A stretch of 64,000 bases of DNA, from assembly GCA_009692845.1 (NCBI GenBank), contig SHYK01000005.1, forward strand, positions 37,975 to 101,974. The letters are read 5' to 3'. The DNA is from Chloroflexota bacterium (GTDB lineage: Bacteria; Chloroflexota; UBA6077; SHYK01). Made by a program: the position numbers and the translations under genes. The notes below the pieces were generated by a model. It was not told where the DNA came from, did no database searches, and saw nothing but the letters and a program-made list of their open reading frames with translations. The number at the start of each line of letters is the position of its first letter. Position 1 is the first letter of the stretch. Below are positions 1-8,103 of the stretch, one piece after another.

Positions 1-2
1 TT

Positions 3-284
3 CGGCCCAGCGGGAGCACCGGCGGGCACAATGGGCTCAAGTCCATCATCAGCGCATTGGGATCCGATGCATTCGGCCGGCTCCGAGTAGGGATAGGGCG
101 GCCGGATGGTGGCGTGGACCCAATCCGGCATGTGCTGGACTCCTTTTCGATCGAGGACCGGGCCATCATTGTTAAAGCAGAACAACTGGCTGCCGACGCA
201 GTCGAATGCTGGGTGGAATTCGGAGCGCATGAAGCTATGAATCGCTTCAACGGGCTTCGCATCGAAACGGAAAACAGCGCTTGA
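3..284 (+). CDS. pth: Peptidyl-tRNA hydrolase, C-terminal part (5' truncated by window edge)
   Basis: The frame is open from base 3 and reads [10 protein letters not shown] followed by LRVGIGRP, the conserved middle of bacterial Pth. Pth cleaves peptidyl-tRNA released from stalled ribosomes so that the tRNA is recycled. The ORF track begins at an internal TTG (57), but the family motif lies upstream of it, so the gene enters from outside the window and the N-terminal half is missing. The stop overlaps the TTG start of mfd (TTGA). A pth-mfd order is common in bacteria, and the overlap suggests one transcript. Confidence 0.9.
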   Translation, partial: RPSGSTGGHNGLKSIISALGSDAFGRLRVGIGRPDGGVDPIRHVLDSFSIEDRAIIVKAEQLAADAVECWVEFGAHEAMNRFNGLRIETENSA

Positions 285-3200
285 ACCTGGGTGCGCTCCT
301 ACCTCGAGTCCGAGAAGATCCTGGCTATCGAGCGCTGGTGGCCCAGCTCGAATCCGATCTCAAGGGGAAAGCGGCCCGGTTCTCCGTGCTGGAGGCTGCC
401 AAACCCGCCCTCGTTGCTGCGCTGCACGGTGAGCTCAAAGTCCCCACGATCCTCCTGGTCAGCCGGCTGGCCCGAGCTCGCCAGATCGTGGCGGAGCTGC
501 AGGCCTGGACTGAAGACGACCAGGCGGTGCTGCTGTTCCCCGAACTGGATGCCCTTCCTTATGAGCGGATGTTGATCGGTTCCCAGCATCTCGTTCAGCG
601 CTTGCAGGCGATGATGACCCTCACCGGCGTGCTTCCGAGGTCGCCGTTGGTGGTCGTCACCGCCCGGGCGGCTACCGATCGCATCATGTCCCCGGACGAG
701 TGTCGGGGCGCGAATTGGCCCCTGGAGGTGGGTGCGCCGCTGCAGCTGGATCGATTGCTGGGCCAATTGGTCCGGATCGGCTACGAGGCGGTCCAGGTGG
801 TGGCTGGGCCCGGGGAATTCGCCCGGCGGGGCGGGATTCTGGATATTTGTCCGTTTGGTACCGATGGCTCGGCCTTTCGAGTCGAGCTCGAAGGCAACCG
901 GATCGACTCCCTTCGATCCGTCGATCTCGCCACTCAACGTTCGGTTGAGTTCATGGACCGGGCCATCGTGGGTCCTGCCCATGAGGTGTTGCCCGACCTG
1001 CGTCCACAGGATCAGATCGAGCTAATGGGCATGCAGATGGGGCGGGTCAAGCCGAAGATCCGGGACGAAATCGAAGCAGAGCTGGGACACCTCCGCGAAG
1101 GCCGGGCTTTCCCATTCCTGGAATGGTATCGGGGGGTTCTCGGGAAATCGTCGATCCTCGAGTACCTCCCGGCGAACGGACTCCTGCTGGTGGACGAGGC
1201 CGGGGCCATCGGGTCCACCGCGCGGGAGATTCAGCGCCAGGCCGAGTTTCTCGCCATGGACCTCCTGGAGCGCGGCGAAGCCCCCGGCGGCTTGCCCTTG
1301 CCTTACTGGGCATGGGACGACCTTGCAGCGAGGGTCCTGCCTCAGACCGCCCGCCGAATCGATCTGGTGCTGGATCCGGACGCACTTGATGCTGCTTTCG
1401 AGCCGGCCGCGAGCTGGAGTGGAAGACTCCCCGAGCTGTTGCATTCATTGGCCTCCCCAGACTCCCGGCCTTTCCTCGCCATCGTGTCCCAGCAGGCGCC
1501 GCGTTTAGAGGAGCTGCTGAATGAAGATGGCATCCAGATCAAAGCCACCGACCGAGTCGAGCCGGTGAACCAAGTCGAGCCCCATCCGCAAGGCGGGCCG
1601 CTTCCGGTCGAATCGACCCGGTTGGCCCTGATCCACGGGGGCTTGGGCGAGGGGTGGACCAACGAGAAGATCGGGCTTTCCATCCTCACCGACCGCGAGC
1701 TTTTTGGCTGGGCGAAAGTGCACCGGGGCGAGCGCTGGCGAGCACCGATCGCCCGGGAGCGCTTCCTCAGCGATCTGGAAGAGGGCGAGCTAGTCGTCCA
1801 CATCGACCACGGCATCGGTCGCTACCGAGGCCTCGTGCGCGTGATGGACAGCGCGACCAACACCGAGCGTGAGTACATCGATATCGAGTATGCGGAGCGC
1901 TCTCGCCTGAAAGTTGCGGTCGAGCACGCGGACCGAGTGACTCGATATGTGGGGTCCGGAGAAGCGACTCCGACCCTCAGCAGCCTGGGTGGAGGCGATT
2001 GGCAGCGGACCAAACGCCGAATCCGGGCCGCTGTCCAGCGGATCGCGCATGAGCTGGTCGAGCTCTACGCGCGCCGGGAGCTGGCCGAGGGAGTCGCCTT
2101 CGGGCCGGACGGTCCCTGGCAGATGGAGATGGAAGCGGCCTTCCCCTTCGTGGAGACGCCCGACCAGCTCCAAGCCGTGGAGGAAGTGAAGGAAGACCTC
2201 GAAAAGAAACGCCCCATGGATCGGCTGATCGTCGGGGACGTGGGCTACGGAAAAACCGAAGTGGCCCTCCGTGCAGCGTTCAAAGTGGTGACCGCCGGGA
2301 AGCAGGTCGCGGTGCTCGTCCCAACCACCGTGCTCGCCCAGCAACACTACAACTCGTTCCGAGAACGCCTGGCCCCTTTTCCGGTCCGAGTGGAGGTGCT
2401 TTCCCGCTTTTTGACCGACGGCCAGGCTAAAAAGGTCATTGAGGACGCCCGGGAAGGGAAAGTGGACATCGTCATCGGCACCCATCGATTGTTGCAGGCC
2501 GACGTCGCCTTCAAGGACCTCGGATTACTCGTTATCGACGAGGAGCAGCGGTTTGGGGTGGCCCACAAAGAGCGGTTCAAGGAGCTGCGTACCGAAGTCC
2601 ACGTGCTCACGTTGTCCGCCACCCCGATCCCGCGCACCCTGCACCTTTCCCTGGTGGGAGTCCGCGATCTCAGCATGATCCAGACCGCGCCGGATGAGCG
2701 GCTTCCGATTCGGACTTATGTCACCGAATACGACGAAAGCCTGATTCGGGAAGCGATTCTGCGCGAGCTGGATCGGGGCGGGCAGGTTTACTACGTTTCG
2801 AATCGCGTCTATTCAATCGGGCAGGTCGCGGGCCGCCTCGCGGCGCTAGTCCCCGAAGCCCGAATCGGGATCGCTCACGGACAGATGGCCGATGAAGAGC
2901 TCGAGGACGCGATGCTGCAGTTTGTGAACGGGGACGTGGACGTCCTGGTTTGCACCACGATCATCGAGGCGGGCCTCGACCTGGCCAACGTCAATACGAT
3001 CATCGTGACCGACGCCCAGCTATTCGGCCTTGCCCAGCTCTACCAGCTTCGGGGTCGGGTCGGTCGGGGTCCGAATCGGGCGTATGCATATTGCCTCTAC
3101 CCGCGAGACCGCCAGTTGACCGAGATTGCTGAGAAGCGGCTGCGGGCAATTTTCGAAGCATCCGAGCTCGGGGCAGGGTACCGGATCGCGCTCAAGGACC

Positions 3201-3838
3201 TGGAGATCCGGGGGGCCGGGAATCTGCTGGGCGTTGAGCAGCACGGCCAAATCGCCGCGGTGGGATTCGATCTCTACTGCAAGCTGCTCGGGGAGGCGGT
3301 CCAGCAGCTCAAAGACCTTCGAGAGAAGTCGCTGGCCGACGATGGGCTGGCCGAACGCGTGCTTTCGGGCGCCCTGGCTGAAGATCGAACTCCTTCGGTG
3401 AATTTGCCGGTCGCCGCCTTCTTGCCGCCGGAATATGTGCCCGACGAGGCGGTCCGCTTGAACCTGTATCAGCGGCTCTCCAGCGTGCGCGACTCGGTCG
3501 CCCTCAACGATCTGGCCAGCGAGCTCTGGGATCGCTTCGGTCGTGCCCCCCGCCCGGCGGCTGCTCTGCTGGCGCTGATAGGTCTCCGGGTGACTGCCTT
3601 CGAGGCCGGCGTGCGCGAGGTTGGTGTGGACGCGGGAGAGTTGGTGATCCGTTTCTGGGACGAGCGGCCCGTGGACCCCAAGCGGCTGGGAGAAGGGTTG
3701 CACGCGCCCATAGGCGTGCGCTCGAACCAGATTCGGATCCGCATGACGGAGAAGAACCGGCTGCTCGCGGTCACGAGGACCCTGCTCGAACGGTTGAGAG
3801 ACTCACAACCCGAATTGGTGGCCGCTGGCCGCGGATAA
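281..3838 (+). CDS. mfd: Transcription-repair coupling factor Mfd
   Basis: The 1185-residue protein matches the usual length of Mfd, the ATPase that removes RNA polymerase stalled at DNA lesions and recruits UvrA. Visible parts in order are the UvrB-like N-terminal module, the RNA polymerase-interacting region ([16 protein letters not shown] near residue 505), the RecG-like motor with Walker [10 protein letters not shown] and DEEQ box (VIDEEQRFG), the helicase C lobe ([17 protein letters not shown]) and the C-terminal TRCF domain. The start is a TTG that overlaps the pth stop. No clear Shine-Dalgarno sequence is seen, in keeping with translational coupling. Reading frame is intact. Confidence 0.97.
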   Translation: MNLGALLPRVREDPGYRALVAQLESDLKGKAARFSVLEAAKPALVAALHGELKVPTILLVSRLARARQIVAELQAWTEDDQAVLLFPELDALPYERMLIGSQHLVQRLQAMMTLTGVLPRSPLVVVTARAATDRIMSPDECRGANWPLEVGAPLQLDRLLGQLVRIGYEAVQVVAGPGEFARRGGILDICPFGTDGSAFRVELEGNRIDSLRSVDLATQRSVEFMDRAIVGPAHEVLPDLRPQDQIELMGMQMGRVKPKIRDEIEAELGHLREGRAFPFLEWYRGVLGKSSILEYLPANGLLLVDEAGAIGSTAREIQRQAEFLAMDLLERGEAPGGLPLPYWAWDDLAARVLPQTARRIDLVLDPDALDAAFEPAASWSGRLPELLHSLASPDSRPFLAIVSQQAPRLEELLNEDGIQIKATDRVEPVNQVEPHPQGGPLPVESTRLALIHGGLGEGWTNEKIGLSILTDRELFGWAKVHRGERWRAPIARERFLSDLEEGELVVHIDHGIGRYRGLVRVMDSATNTEREYIDIEYAERSRLKVAVEHADRVTRYVGSGEATPTLSSLGGGDWQRTKRRIRAAVQRIAHELVELYARRELAEGVAFGPDGPWQMEMEAAFPFVETPDQLQAVEEVKEDLEKKRPMDRLIVGDVGYGKTEVALRAAFKVVTAGKQVAVLVPTTVLAQQHYNSFRERLAPFPVRVEVLSRFLTDGQAKKVIEDAREGKVDIVIGTHRLLQADVAFKDLGLLVIDEEQRFGVAHKERFKELRTEVHVLTLSATPIPRTLHLSLVGVRDLSMIQTAPDERLPIRTYVTEYDESLIREAILRELDRGGQVYYVSNRVYSIGQVAGRLAALVPEARIGIAHGQMADEELEDAMLQFVNGDVDVLVCTTIIEAGLDLANVNTIIVTDAQLFGLAQLYQLRGRVGRGPNRAYAYCLYPRDRQLTEIAEKRLRAIFEASELGAGYRIALKDLEIRGAGNLLGVEQHGQIAAVGFDLYCKLLGEAVQQLKDLREKSLADDGLAERVLSGALAEDRTPSVNLPVAAFLPPEYVPDEAVRLNLYQRLSSVRDSVALNDLASELWDRFGRAPRPAAALLALIGLRVTAFEAGVREVGVDAGELVIRFWDERPVDPKRLGEGLHAPIGVRSNQIRIRMTEKNRLLAVTRTLLERLRDSQPELVAAGRG

Positions 3839-3877
3839 GGTCCATGTTCACCGCAGTGCTCTCAGTTGGGCTACGGA

Positions 3878-4027
3878 TTCGCCGGCGGGTCGAGAGATCG
3901 GGAGATCGCTGAAAAACTGGTGGTGACCGAGAGCACGGTGAAGAAGCACGTGCAGAACATCCTGAGAAAGCTCCACGCCCGAAACTGAACCGAGGCGGCT
4001 ACCTATCTCAACCGGGAGCTCCTCTAG
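3878..4027 (+). pseudogene. Remnant of a LuxR/NarL-type response regulator (HTH only)
   Basis: Between mfd and aspS one plus frame reads REIAEKLVVTESTVKKHVQN then ILRKLHARN, a stop, and TEAATYLNREL. This is the C-terminal LuxR-type helix-turn-helix, which normally ends NRTEA. The TGA therefore stands where CGA (Arg) is expected, a single C-to-T change. Nothing recognisable as a receiver domain precedes it. The fragment runs into the convergent end of aspS with a few bases of overlap. It is a decayed gene fragment rather than an expressed protein. Confidence 0.75.
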
Positions 4028-5787
4028 CCGAGGTGCAAGCCGATGTGGAGGTCGCGGAGCTGGCGCTCGTCGACCCCCGATGGAGCGTTCATCAGGAGAT
4101 CCTGCGCGCTTTGATTCTTCGGGAATGCCATGACTTCCCGGATGTTCGGCTCGTCAACCATCAGCATGACGGTGCGCTCCAACCCGGTGGCGATGCCGCC
4201 GTGGGGTGGAGCGCCATATTCGAATGCCTCCAGCATGTGGCCGATGGACGCTTCCGTCTCCTCCTTGCTGTAACCCATCAGCTCGTAAATGACTCTCTGG
4301 ATCTCCGGCTTGTGGATGCGGATGCTGCCGCCGCCCACTTCGTAGCCATTACAGGCCAGGTCGTACTGATTGGAAGCGATCCCGCCCGGATTGGCCCGAA
4401 TCGCATCCGCGTCCATCACGATCGCGGAGCAGAACGGGTTGTGCATGAAGGTCCAGCGGTTCTCTTCCGGGAGCCATTCCATAAGTGGAAAGTCGATGAT
4501 CCAGCCAAAGGCGAGCAGGTTATCATCGATGAGGTTGCAGCGGCGGCCAACCTCCAGCCGCAGGCGTCCCAGCACGTCGGCGGCGACCAAGGGCTGGTCG
4601 GCCACGATCAGCAGCATGTCGCCCAGGCTCGCCCCTGATCGCGCGACGATCCGCCCGGTCTCCTGCTCAGAGAGAAACTTGGCGGCTCCCCCCCGCAGCC
4701 CATCCGCCTCGACGGCGAGCGTGACCAGGCCCTTCGCCCCGAACTGTTTCGCTTGATCGATCAGGGCATCGGTTTCCTTGCGGGTCAGGGAAGCCCAGCC
4801 GGGTGCAACGATGCCCTTCACGACGCCGCCGGCCGCCAGCACCGCGGAAAAAGCGTTGAATGTGGTCTCGCCGACTTCGTCGGACAGATCGACTAGCTCG
4901 ACCCCAAACCGGAGATCCGGCTTGTCGGATCCCCACCGCCGCAACGCCTCTTCGTAAGAATAGCGTGGGAACGGCTTCGCCATCAGCTTCCGTTGCGAGC
5001 AGGTCTCGGCGATCCGGATGTACAGTTCCTCCATGAGCTCCAGGACGTCGTTCCGCTCTACGAAGGACATTTCGAGATCGAGCTGAGTGAACTCCGGTTG
5101 GCGGTCGCCCCTTTGGTCCTCGTCCCGAAAGCAGCGGGCGATCTGGTAGTACCGGTCCAGGCCGGCCACCATCAAAATCTGCTTCAGCTGCTGGGGAGAC
5201 TGGGGTAGGGCGTAGAACTCACCCGGGTGGACGCGGCTCGGCACGAGGTAGTCCCGGGCACCCTCGAGCGTGCTCTTGGTCAAGATGGGGGTTTCAATCT
5301 CGATGAATCCCCGCTCGTCGAGATAGTCGCGCATGGTCTTGACGACTTTCGCCCGGGTGACGATATTGTTCTTCATCCGCTCCCGGCGCAGGTCGAGGTA
5401 GCGGTAGCGGAGTCGGAGGCTCTCATCCAGGTCGGCGTCGCGGCTGACCTCGAAGGGCAGCGGCAAGGAAGGGTTCAGGACCTCGGCGCGAATCGCTACC
5501 ACCTCGATGGCGCCAGTGGGGAGATCGGAATTCTCGGTCCCGGCTGGACGGAGGGACACCGGGCCCTCGATCTCCAGCACGTATTCGCCGTGCGCTTCGC
5601 TAGCCACCTTGTGCGCATCGGGCGTGATTTCCGGGTTGAATACCACCTGGACGATGCCCGCCCGGTCGCGCAGATCGATGAAGATCAGGCCGCCGTGGTC
5701 GCGCTGCCGATGCACCCAGCCCTGCAGAATAGCGTGCTGGCCGGCATGGCTGGCGGTGAGGTCGCCACAGCGGTGGGTACGGCGCAT
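4024..5787 (-). CDS. aspS: Aspartyl-tRNA synthetase, probably non-discriminating
   Basis: The 587-residue protein is a bacterial-type AspRS with an OB-fold anticodon domain (residues 1 to about 110), class II catalytic domain with motif 2 (RCFRDEDQRGDRQPEFTQLD), the bacterial GAD insertion, and motif 3 (GIATGLERTVMLM) near the C-terminus. Residue 31 is His (RQRDHGG). In characterised bacterial enzymes His here goes with relaxed tRNA specificity (charging tRNA-Asn with Asp for GatCAB) while Leu goes with strict tRNA-Asp charging. Relaxed specificity is therefore inferred. GGAGGACC precedes the ATG. The promoter side is occupied by the 48-bp repeat array. Confidence 0.95.
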   Translation of the reverse strand: MRRTHRCGDLTASHAGQHAILQGWVHRQRDHGGLIFIDLRDRAGIVQVVFNPEITPDAHKVASEAHGEYVLEIEGPVSLRPAGTENSDLPTGAIEVVAIRAEVLNPSLPLPFEVSRDADLDESLRLRYRYLDLRRERMKNNIVTRAKVVKTMRDYLDERGFIEIETPILTKSTLEGARDYLVPSRVHPGEFYALPQSPQQLKQILMVAGLDRYYQIARCFRDEDQRGDRQPEFTQLDLEMSFVERNDVLELMEELYIRIAETCSQRKLMAKPFPRYSYEEALRRWGSDKPDLRFGVELVDLSDEVGETTFNAFSAVLAAGGVVKGIVAPGWASLTRKETDALIDQAKQFGAKGLVTLAVEADGLRGGAAKFLSEQETGRIVARSGASLGDMLLIVADQPLVAADVLGRLRLEVGRRCNLIDDNLLAFGWIIDFPLMEWLPEENRWTFMHNPFCSAIVMDADAIRANPGGIASNQYDLACNGYEVGGGSIRIHKPEIQRVIYELMGYSKEETEASIGHMLEAFEYGAPPHGGIATGLERTVMLMVDEPNIREVMAFPKNQSAQDLLMNAPSGVDERQLRDLHIGLHLG

Positions 5788-5805
5788 TGGTCCTCCGATT
5801 CGGTC

Positions 5806-6046
5806 AAGTTAGCTAGGAGCGAGCGACTCTTCAGCGGGGTTTGGGGCAGAGCCTCAAGTTATAGAGCGAAGCGACTCTTAGCGGGGTTTGGGGCGGAGCC
5901 TCAAGTTATAGAGCGAAGCGACTCTTCAGTGGGGTTTGGGGCAGAGCCCCAAGTTATAGAGCGAAGCGACTCTTCAGTGGGGTTTGGGGCAGAGCCCCAA
6001 GTTATAGAGCGAAGCGACTCTGTAGCGGGGTCTGGGGCAGAGCCTC
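5806..6046. repeat. Tandem array, five copies of a 48-bp unit
   Basis: Units begin at 5806, 5856, 5903, 5951 and 5999 with lengths 50, 47, 48, 48 and 48. Each contains GAGCGAAGCGACTCT, two G4 runs (GGGGTTTGGGG) and the inverted repeat TTGGGGC-AGA-GCCCCAA, degraded to GCCTCAA in units 1, 2 and 5. Units 3 and 4 are identical. The array starts 18 bases upstream of the aspS ATG and stops at the IS target duplication. Because 48 is divisible by three, it is read as 16-residue repeats in shadow ORF 5227-6093, which is not taken as a gene. Confidence 0.95.
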
Positions 6047-6053
6047 AAGTTAG
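6046..6053. repeat. Left 8-bp target site duplication of the IS
   Basis: CAAGTTAG lies directly outside the left end of the insertion and recurs exactly outside the right end. Eight bases is the duplication length typical of IS1595-family elements. Confidence 0.9.
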
Positions 6054-6078
6054 GGTAATTGTATACTTGACACAGGGT
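6054..6078 (+). repeat. Left terminal inverted repeat of the IS
   Basis: GGTAATTGTATACTTGACAC-AGGGT pairs with the reverse complement of the right end with four mismatches. It also carries the TTGACA of a likely promoter for inward transcription. Confidence 0.88.
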
Positions 6079-6096
6079 AGTGTGCTCATTTAGAAT
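6067..6096 (+). promoter_or_regulatory. Putative inward promoter in the left IS end
   Basis: A perfect -35 TTGACA (6067-6072) is followed after 18 bases by TAGAAT (6091-6096). It points toward the transposase, whose own Shine-Dalgarno GGAGG precedes the ATG at 6260. The leader would run antisense to the small ORF 6086-6208. Called by sequence only. Confidence 0.45.
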
Positions 6097-6208
6097 CATC
6101 ATGTGATGAGTTACTGCGCTTTTGTGGCTGGTCTTGCTCGGCTACTTTCTTCAACTCCTTTAGCACGTTTGGCGGGAAAATCCGCTTCGCCAACTCGTCA
6201 TCAGTCAT
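6086..6208 (-). CDS. Small charged protein at the left end of the IS
   Basis: The minus frame is open from inside the transposase gene, but only its last part looks protein-like: MTDDELAKRIFPPNVLKELK followed by a Lys/Gln/Ser-rich tail. With the ATG at 6208 it is 40 residues. A GTG at 6289 would add 27 residues (PKSERPKKKASE region) and overlap the transposase start. I do not recognise a function. Its position, divergent from the transposase and within the inverted-repeat ends, makes it part of the element. It may be a regulator or an accessory peptide. Confidence 0.4.
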   Translation of the reverse strand: MTDDELAKRIFPPNVLKELKKVAEQDQPQKRSNSSHDDSK

Positions 6209-6259
6209 CTCGCTGGCCTTCTTCTTTGGTCGCTCGCTTTTTGGTATTGGAGGTCTCCT

Positions 6260-7201
6260 ATGGCCGTTAACAAGCCTGCCGTGAAACACGAAATGAACAT
6301 CTTCCGATTGATGGAAGACTTCGACACCGATGCTGAGTGCCGCGCTGCTCTGGAAGAATTGCGCTGGCCCGGCGGGATCGAGTGCCCCAGGTGCGAGAGC
6401 CGCAAAATCTCCCGTATTGCAGCTCGCAACCAATTTGATTGTGACTCATGCCGCTACCAGTTCTCTGTGCTCGTTGGCACCGTCTTTCAGGACTCTAAAC
6501 TGCCCCTGCAAAAGTGGTTCATGGCGACCTACCTCATGTGCGAATCCCGCAAAGGCATGAGCGCCAACCAACTCAAACGGACCATTGACGTGAGCTACAA
6601 GACCGCGTGGTTCCTCTGCCACCGGATTCGTGCCGCGATGGCCGACCTTAACCCGGAGCCGCTTACCGGCGTCGTGGAAGTCGATGAGACATTCGTGGGC
6701 GGACTTGCCAAGAACATGCACAAGGCCGACCGAGCCCGCCGCATCCACGGCACCGGTGGCCTCGATAAGGTCATGGTCCTGGGTGCGATGGAACGCGGCG
6801 GAATGGTGCGCTTCAAGGTTGAGAACCACCGGGACCGCGCAACCCTCCATAGCTTCATCGCCTCCACCGTGGACGACGATGCGACTGCGATCTACACGGA
6901 TGAGTTCTCTGGCTACGTTGGCGTTGGTGACGAGAATACGCGGCATGAGACCGTCAGCCACGGCGCAGACGAATGGGTGCGGGCAGACGTTCATACGAAC
7001 ACCGTTGAGGGCGTGTGGTCGCTGTTCAAGCGGTCCATCGTGGGCTCCTACCATCGGCTTTCAACCAAGCACATGGAAGCGTATCTCGCTGAGATGGCAT
7101 GGCGGTTCAACAATCGAGAAAACCCCCATTTGTTCCGAGACACGCTCACTCGCCTGGTGAATTCGGAGAATCTGGAATACAAGGAATTGATCGCTCAGTG
7201 A
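6260..7201 (+). CDS. IS1595-family (ISXO2-like) transposase
   Basis: The 313-residue protein has an N-terminal zinc ribbon (CPRCESRKISRIAAR then CDSC, residues about 40-65) and a DDE-type catalytic domain: VEVDETFVGG (first Asp), IYTDEFSGY (second Asp) and HTNTVEGVWSLFKRS (third acidic/Asn region). This is the layout of IS1595/ISXO2 transposases, which act by cut-and-paste with 8-bp duplications, as seen here. GGAGG lies six bases before the ATG. The stop overlaps by seven bases the convergent end of the small passenger ORF. Full length and apparently functional. Confidence 0.95.
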   Translation: MAVNKPAVKHEMNIFRLMEDFDTDAECRAALEELRWPGGIECPRCESRKISRIAARNQFDCDSCRYQFSVLVGTVFQDSKLPLQKWFMATYLMCESRKGMSANQLKRTIDVSYKTAWFLCHRIRAAMADLNPEPLTGVVEVDETFVGGLAKNMHKADRARRIHGTGGLDKVMVLGAMERGGMVRFKVENHRDRATLHSFIASTVDDDATAIYTDEFSGYVGVGDENTRHETVSHGADEWVRADVHTNTVEGVWSLFKRSIVGSYHRLSTKHMEAYLAEMAWRFNNRENPHLFRDTLTRLVNSENLEYKELIAQ

Positions 7202-7362
7202 TTCTTGTATTCACGAAGGATTGCGTACCATTCCTGGCGACATCCCAATTGATCAGCGGCTTTTTCCATCTTTTTGAGCATGCCAGAACTCTGCACCATG
7301 CAACCAATGAGGTATCCGAGGACCAGCCCACCGATAAGGCCCACCGCAATTTCAGTGCTCAA
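7195..7362 (-). CDS. 55-residue single-span membrane protein, IS passenger gene 2
   Basis: This ORF is too short for the supplied track. It starts at TTG 7362, six bases after the TGA of the upstream passenger gene begins (TGA ACA TTG), with AGGGGGTGA as Shine-Dalgarno. It reads STEIAVGLIGGLVLGYLIGC followed by a charged tail with KKMEKAADQLG and EWYAILREYKNH. A glycine-rich hydrophobic segment (residues about 4-24) predicts one membrane span with the tail in the cytoplasm. The tight coupling to the 205-residue ORF suggests the two work together. Function unknown. Confidence 0.6.
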   Translation of the reverse strand: MSTEIAVGLIGGLVLGYLIGCMVQSSGMLKKMEKAADQLGCRQEWYAILREYKNH

Positions 7363-7365
7363 TGT

Positions 7366-7983
7366 TCACCCCCTGCTTGTCCACCATTGCATATAGTTCC
7401 ACCAATATCCAGCTATTTTCGCCAGGAACGAATCCTCTCCGGCGCCAAGAACCTGCAACGCCGCTAGTCCGATTGCGAACCATGTGAGCCGTGTAGCGAA
7501 GTCACCAGAACGCTGTTGGGATTGGTGCGACTCAACGATGATCTTCTGCGTTTGGACCTGGCTATCCAAAATTGCTTTTTGGGAATCGCGCTCCATTACG
7601 GAAAGCCTCTCTTCCCACTTCTTGCGGTCCTCTTCGATATCCCTCATGCGGCGTTCTTCGTAATGCTGCCGTGGGCCGAGGAACCGCTTCCACGGATACC
7701 ATCCTGTACATGCATCTCGGGAAATGCTGAATATCGCATGCACGATAGGCGCCGTACTAAAGCCAGTACGAGGTGGTAATTCAGATAGATCTTGGAGCAG
7801 GTGATTCTGAAAGAAGTCTGGTTCGCTGATAAAGCAATGCGGCATAGCGAAGCCAATGTCCTCAGTGCGTTGCTCCGGAACGTCAACGATATCTGCCTGG
7901 GTCTCAGAGAGAAGTCCCACACCGAGACGCAGTTTTGAGAAAAAACCGCAATTCTTGCAAGTCTTGGGGTCAGCAGATTCCAC
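7366..7983 (-). CDS. 205-residue Cys-motif, coiled-coil, membrane-anchored protein, IS passenger gene 1
   Basis: The protein begins CKNCGFFSKL (one CxxC near residue 9), has a middle part with several His and Cys residues, then a long charged helix (HYEERRMRDIEEDRKKWEER onward, about residues 107-155, likely coiled coil) and a C-terminal hydrophobic stretch (TRLTWFAIGLAALQVLGAG). The start is GTG 7983, close to the right IS end, with a poor ribosome site. The in-frame stop upstream excludes a longer protein. I do not recognise the family. With the 55-residue ORF it forms a leftward two-gene unit wholly inside the IS ends. Confidence 0.6.
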   Translation of the reverse strand: MESADPKTCKNCGFFSKLRLGVGLLSETQADIVDVPEQRTEDIGFAMPHCFISEPDFFQNHLLQDLSELPPRTGFSTAPIVHAIFSISRDACTGWYPWKRFLGPRQHYEERRMRDIEEDRKKWEERLSVMERDSQKAILDSQVQTQKIIVESHQSQQRSGDFATRLTWFAIGLAALQVLGAGEDSFLAKIAGYWWNYMQWWTSRG

Positions 7984-7999
7984 ACGGCGATCACACCCG

Positions 8000-8024
8000 A
8001 CCCTGCATCAGGTATACAATCACC
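8000..8024 (-). repeat. Right terminal inverted repeat of the IS
   Basis: The reverse complement reads GGTGATTGTATACCTGATGC-AGGGT and matches the left end at 21 of 25 positions. Confidence 0.88.
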
Positions 8025-8032
8025 CAAGTTAG
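8025..8032. repeat. Right 8-bp target site duplication of the IS
   Basis: CAAGTTAG repeats the left flank exactly. After it the sequence (AGGGGTTCC) does not resume the 48-bp array, so the insertion hit the array's outer edge. Confidence 0.9.
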
Positions 8033-8103
8033 AGGGGTTCCGAGCCGCGGGCCGGCGCGCCTGGCAAGGCCGACGGGGCGCTGAAGGCGATTATACTCAG
8101 CCA

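Larger units (their letters stand above)
6054..8024. mobile_element. IS1595-family insertion element with passenger genes (1971 bp)
   Basis: The ends are imperfect 25-bp inverted repeats (GGTAATTGTATACTTGACAC against GGTGATTGTATACCTGATGC, continuing CAGGGT), identical at 21 of 25 positions. They are flanked by CAAGTTAG on both sides. Inside are a rightward transposase, a short leftward ORF before it, and two leftward passenger ORFs filling the right 800 bases. The intact transposase, ends and target duplication point to a recent insertion. It landed at the edge of the 48-bp repeat array between aspS and the cvpA-like gene. A plain IS1595 needs only the transposase, so the right part is cargo. 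Confidence 0.93.

Noticed and set aside
5806-6046. CRISPR array
   Set aside because: The 48-bp units abut directly with no unique spacers, and no cas genes are present.
5227-6093. 288-residue plus-strand ORF with 16-residue repeats
   Set aside because: It is antisense to aspS and then reads through the 48-bp array; repeats are in frame only because 48 is a multiple of three.
7644-8027. 127-residue minus ORF at the right IS end
   Set aside because: It crosses the inverted repeat and overlaps the 205-residue passenger gene in another frame, without protein-like pattern.
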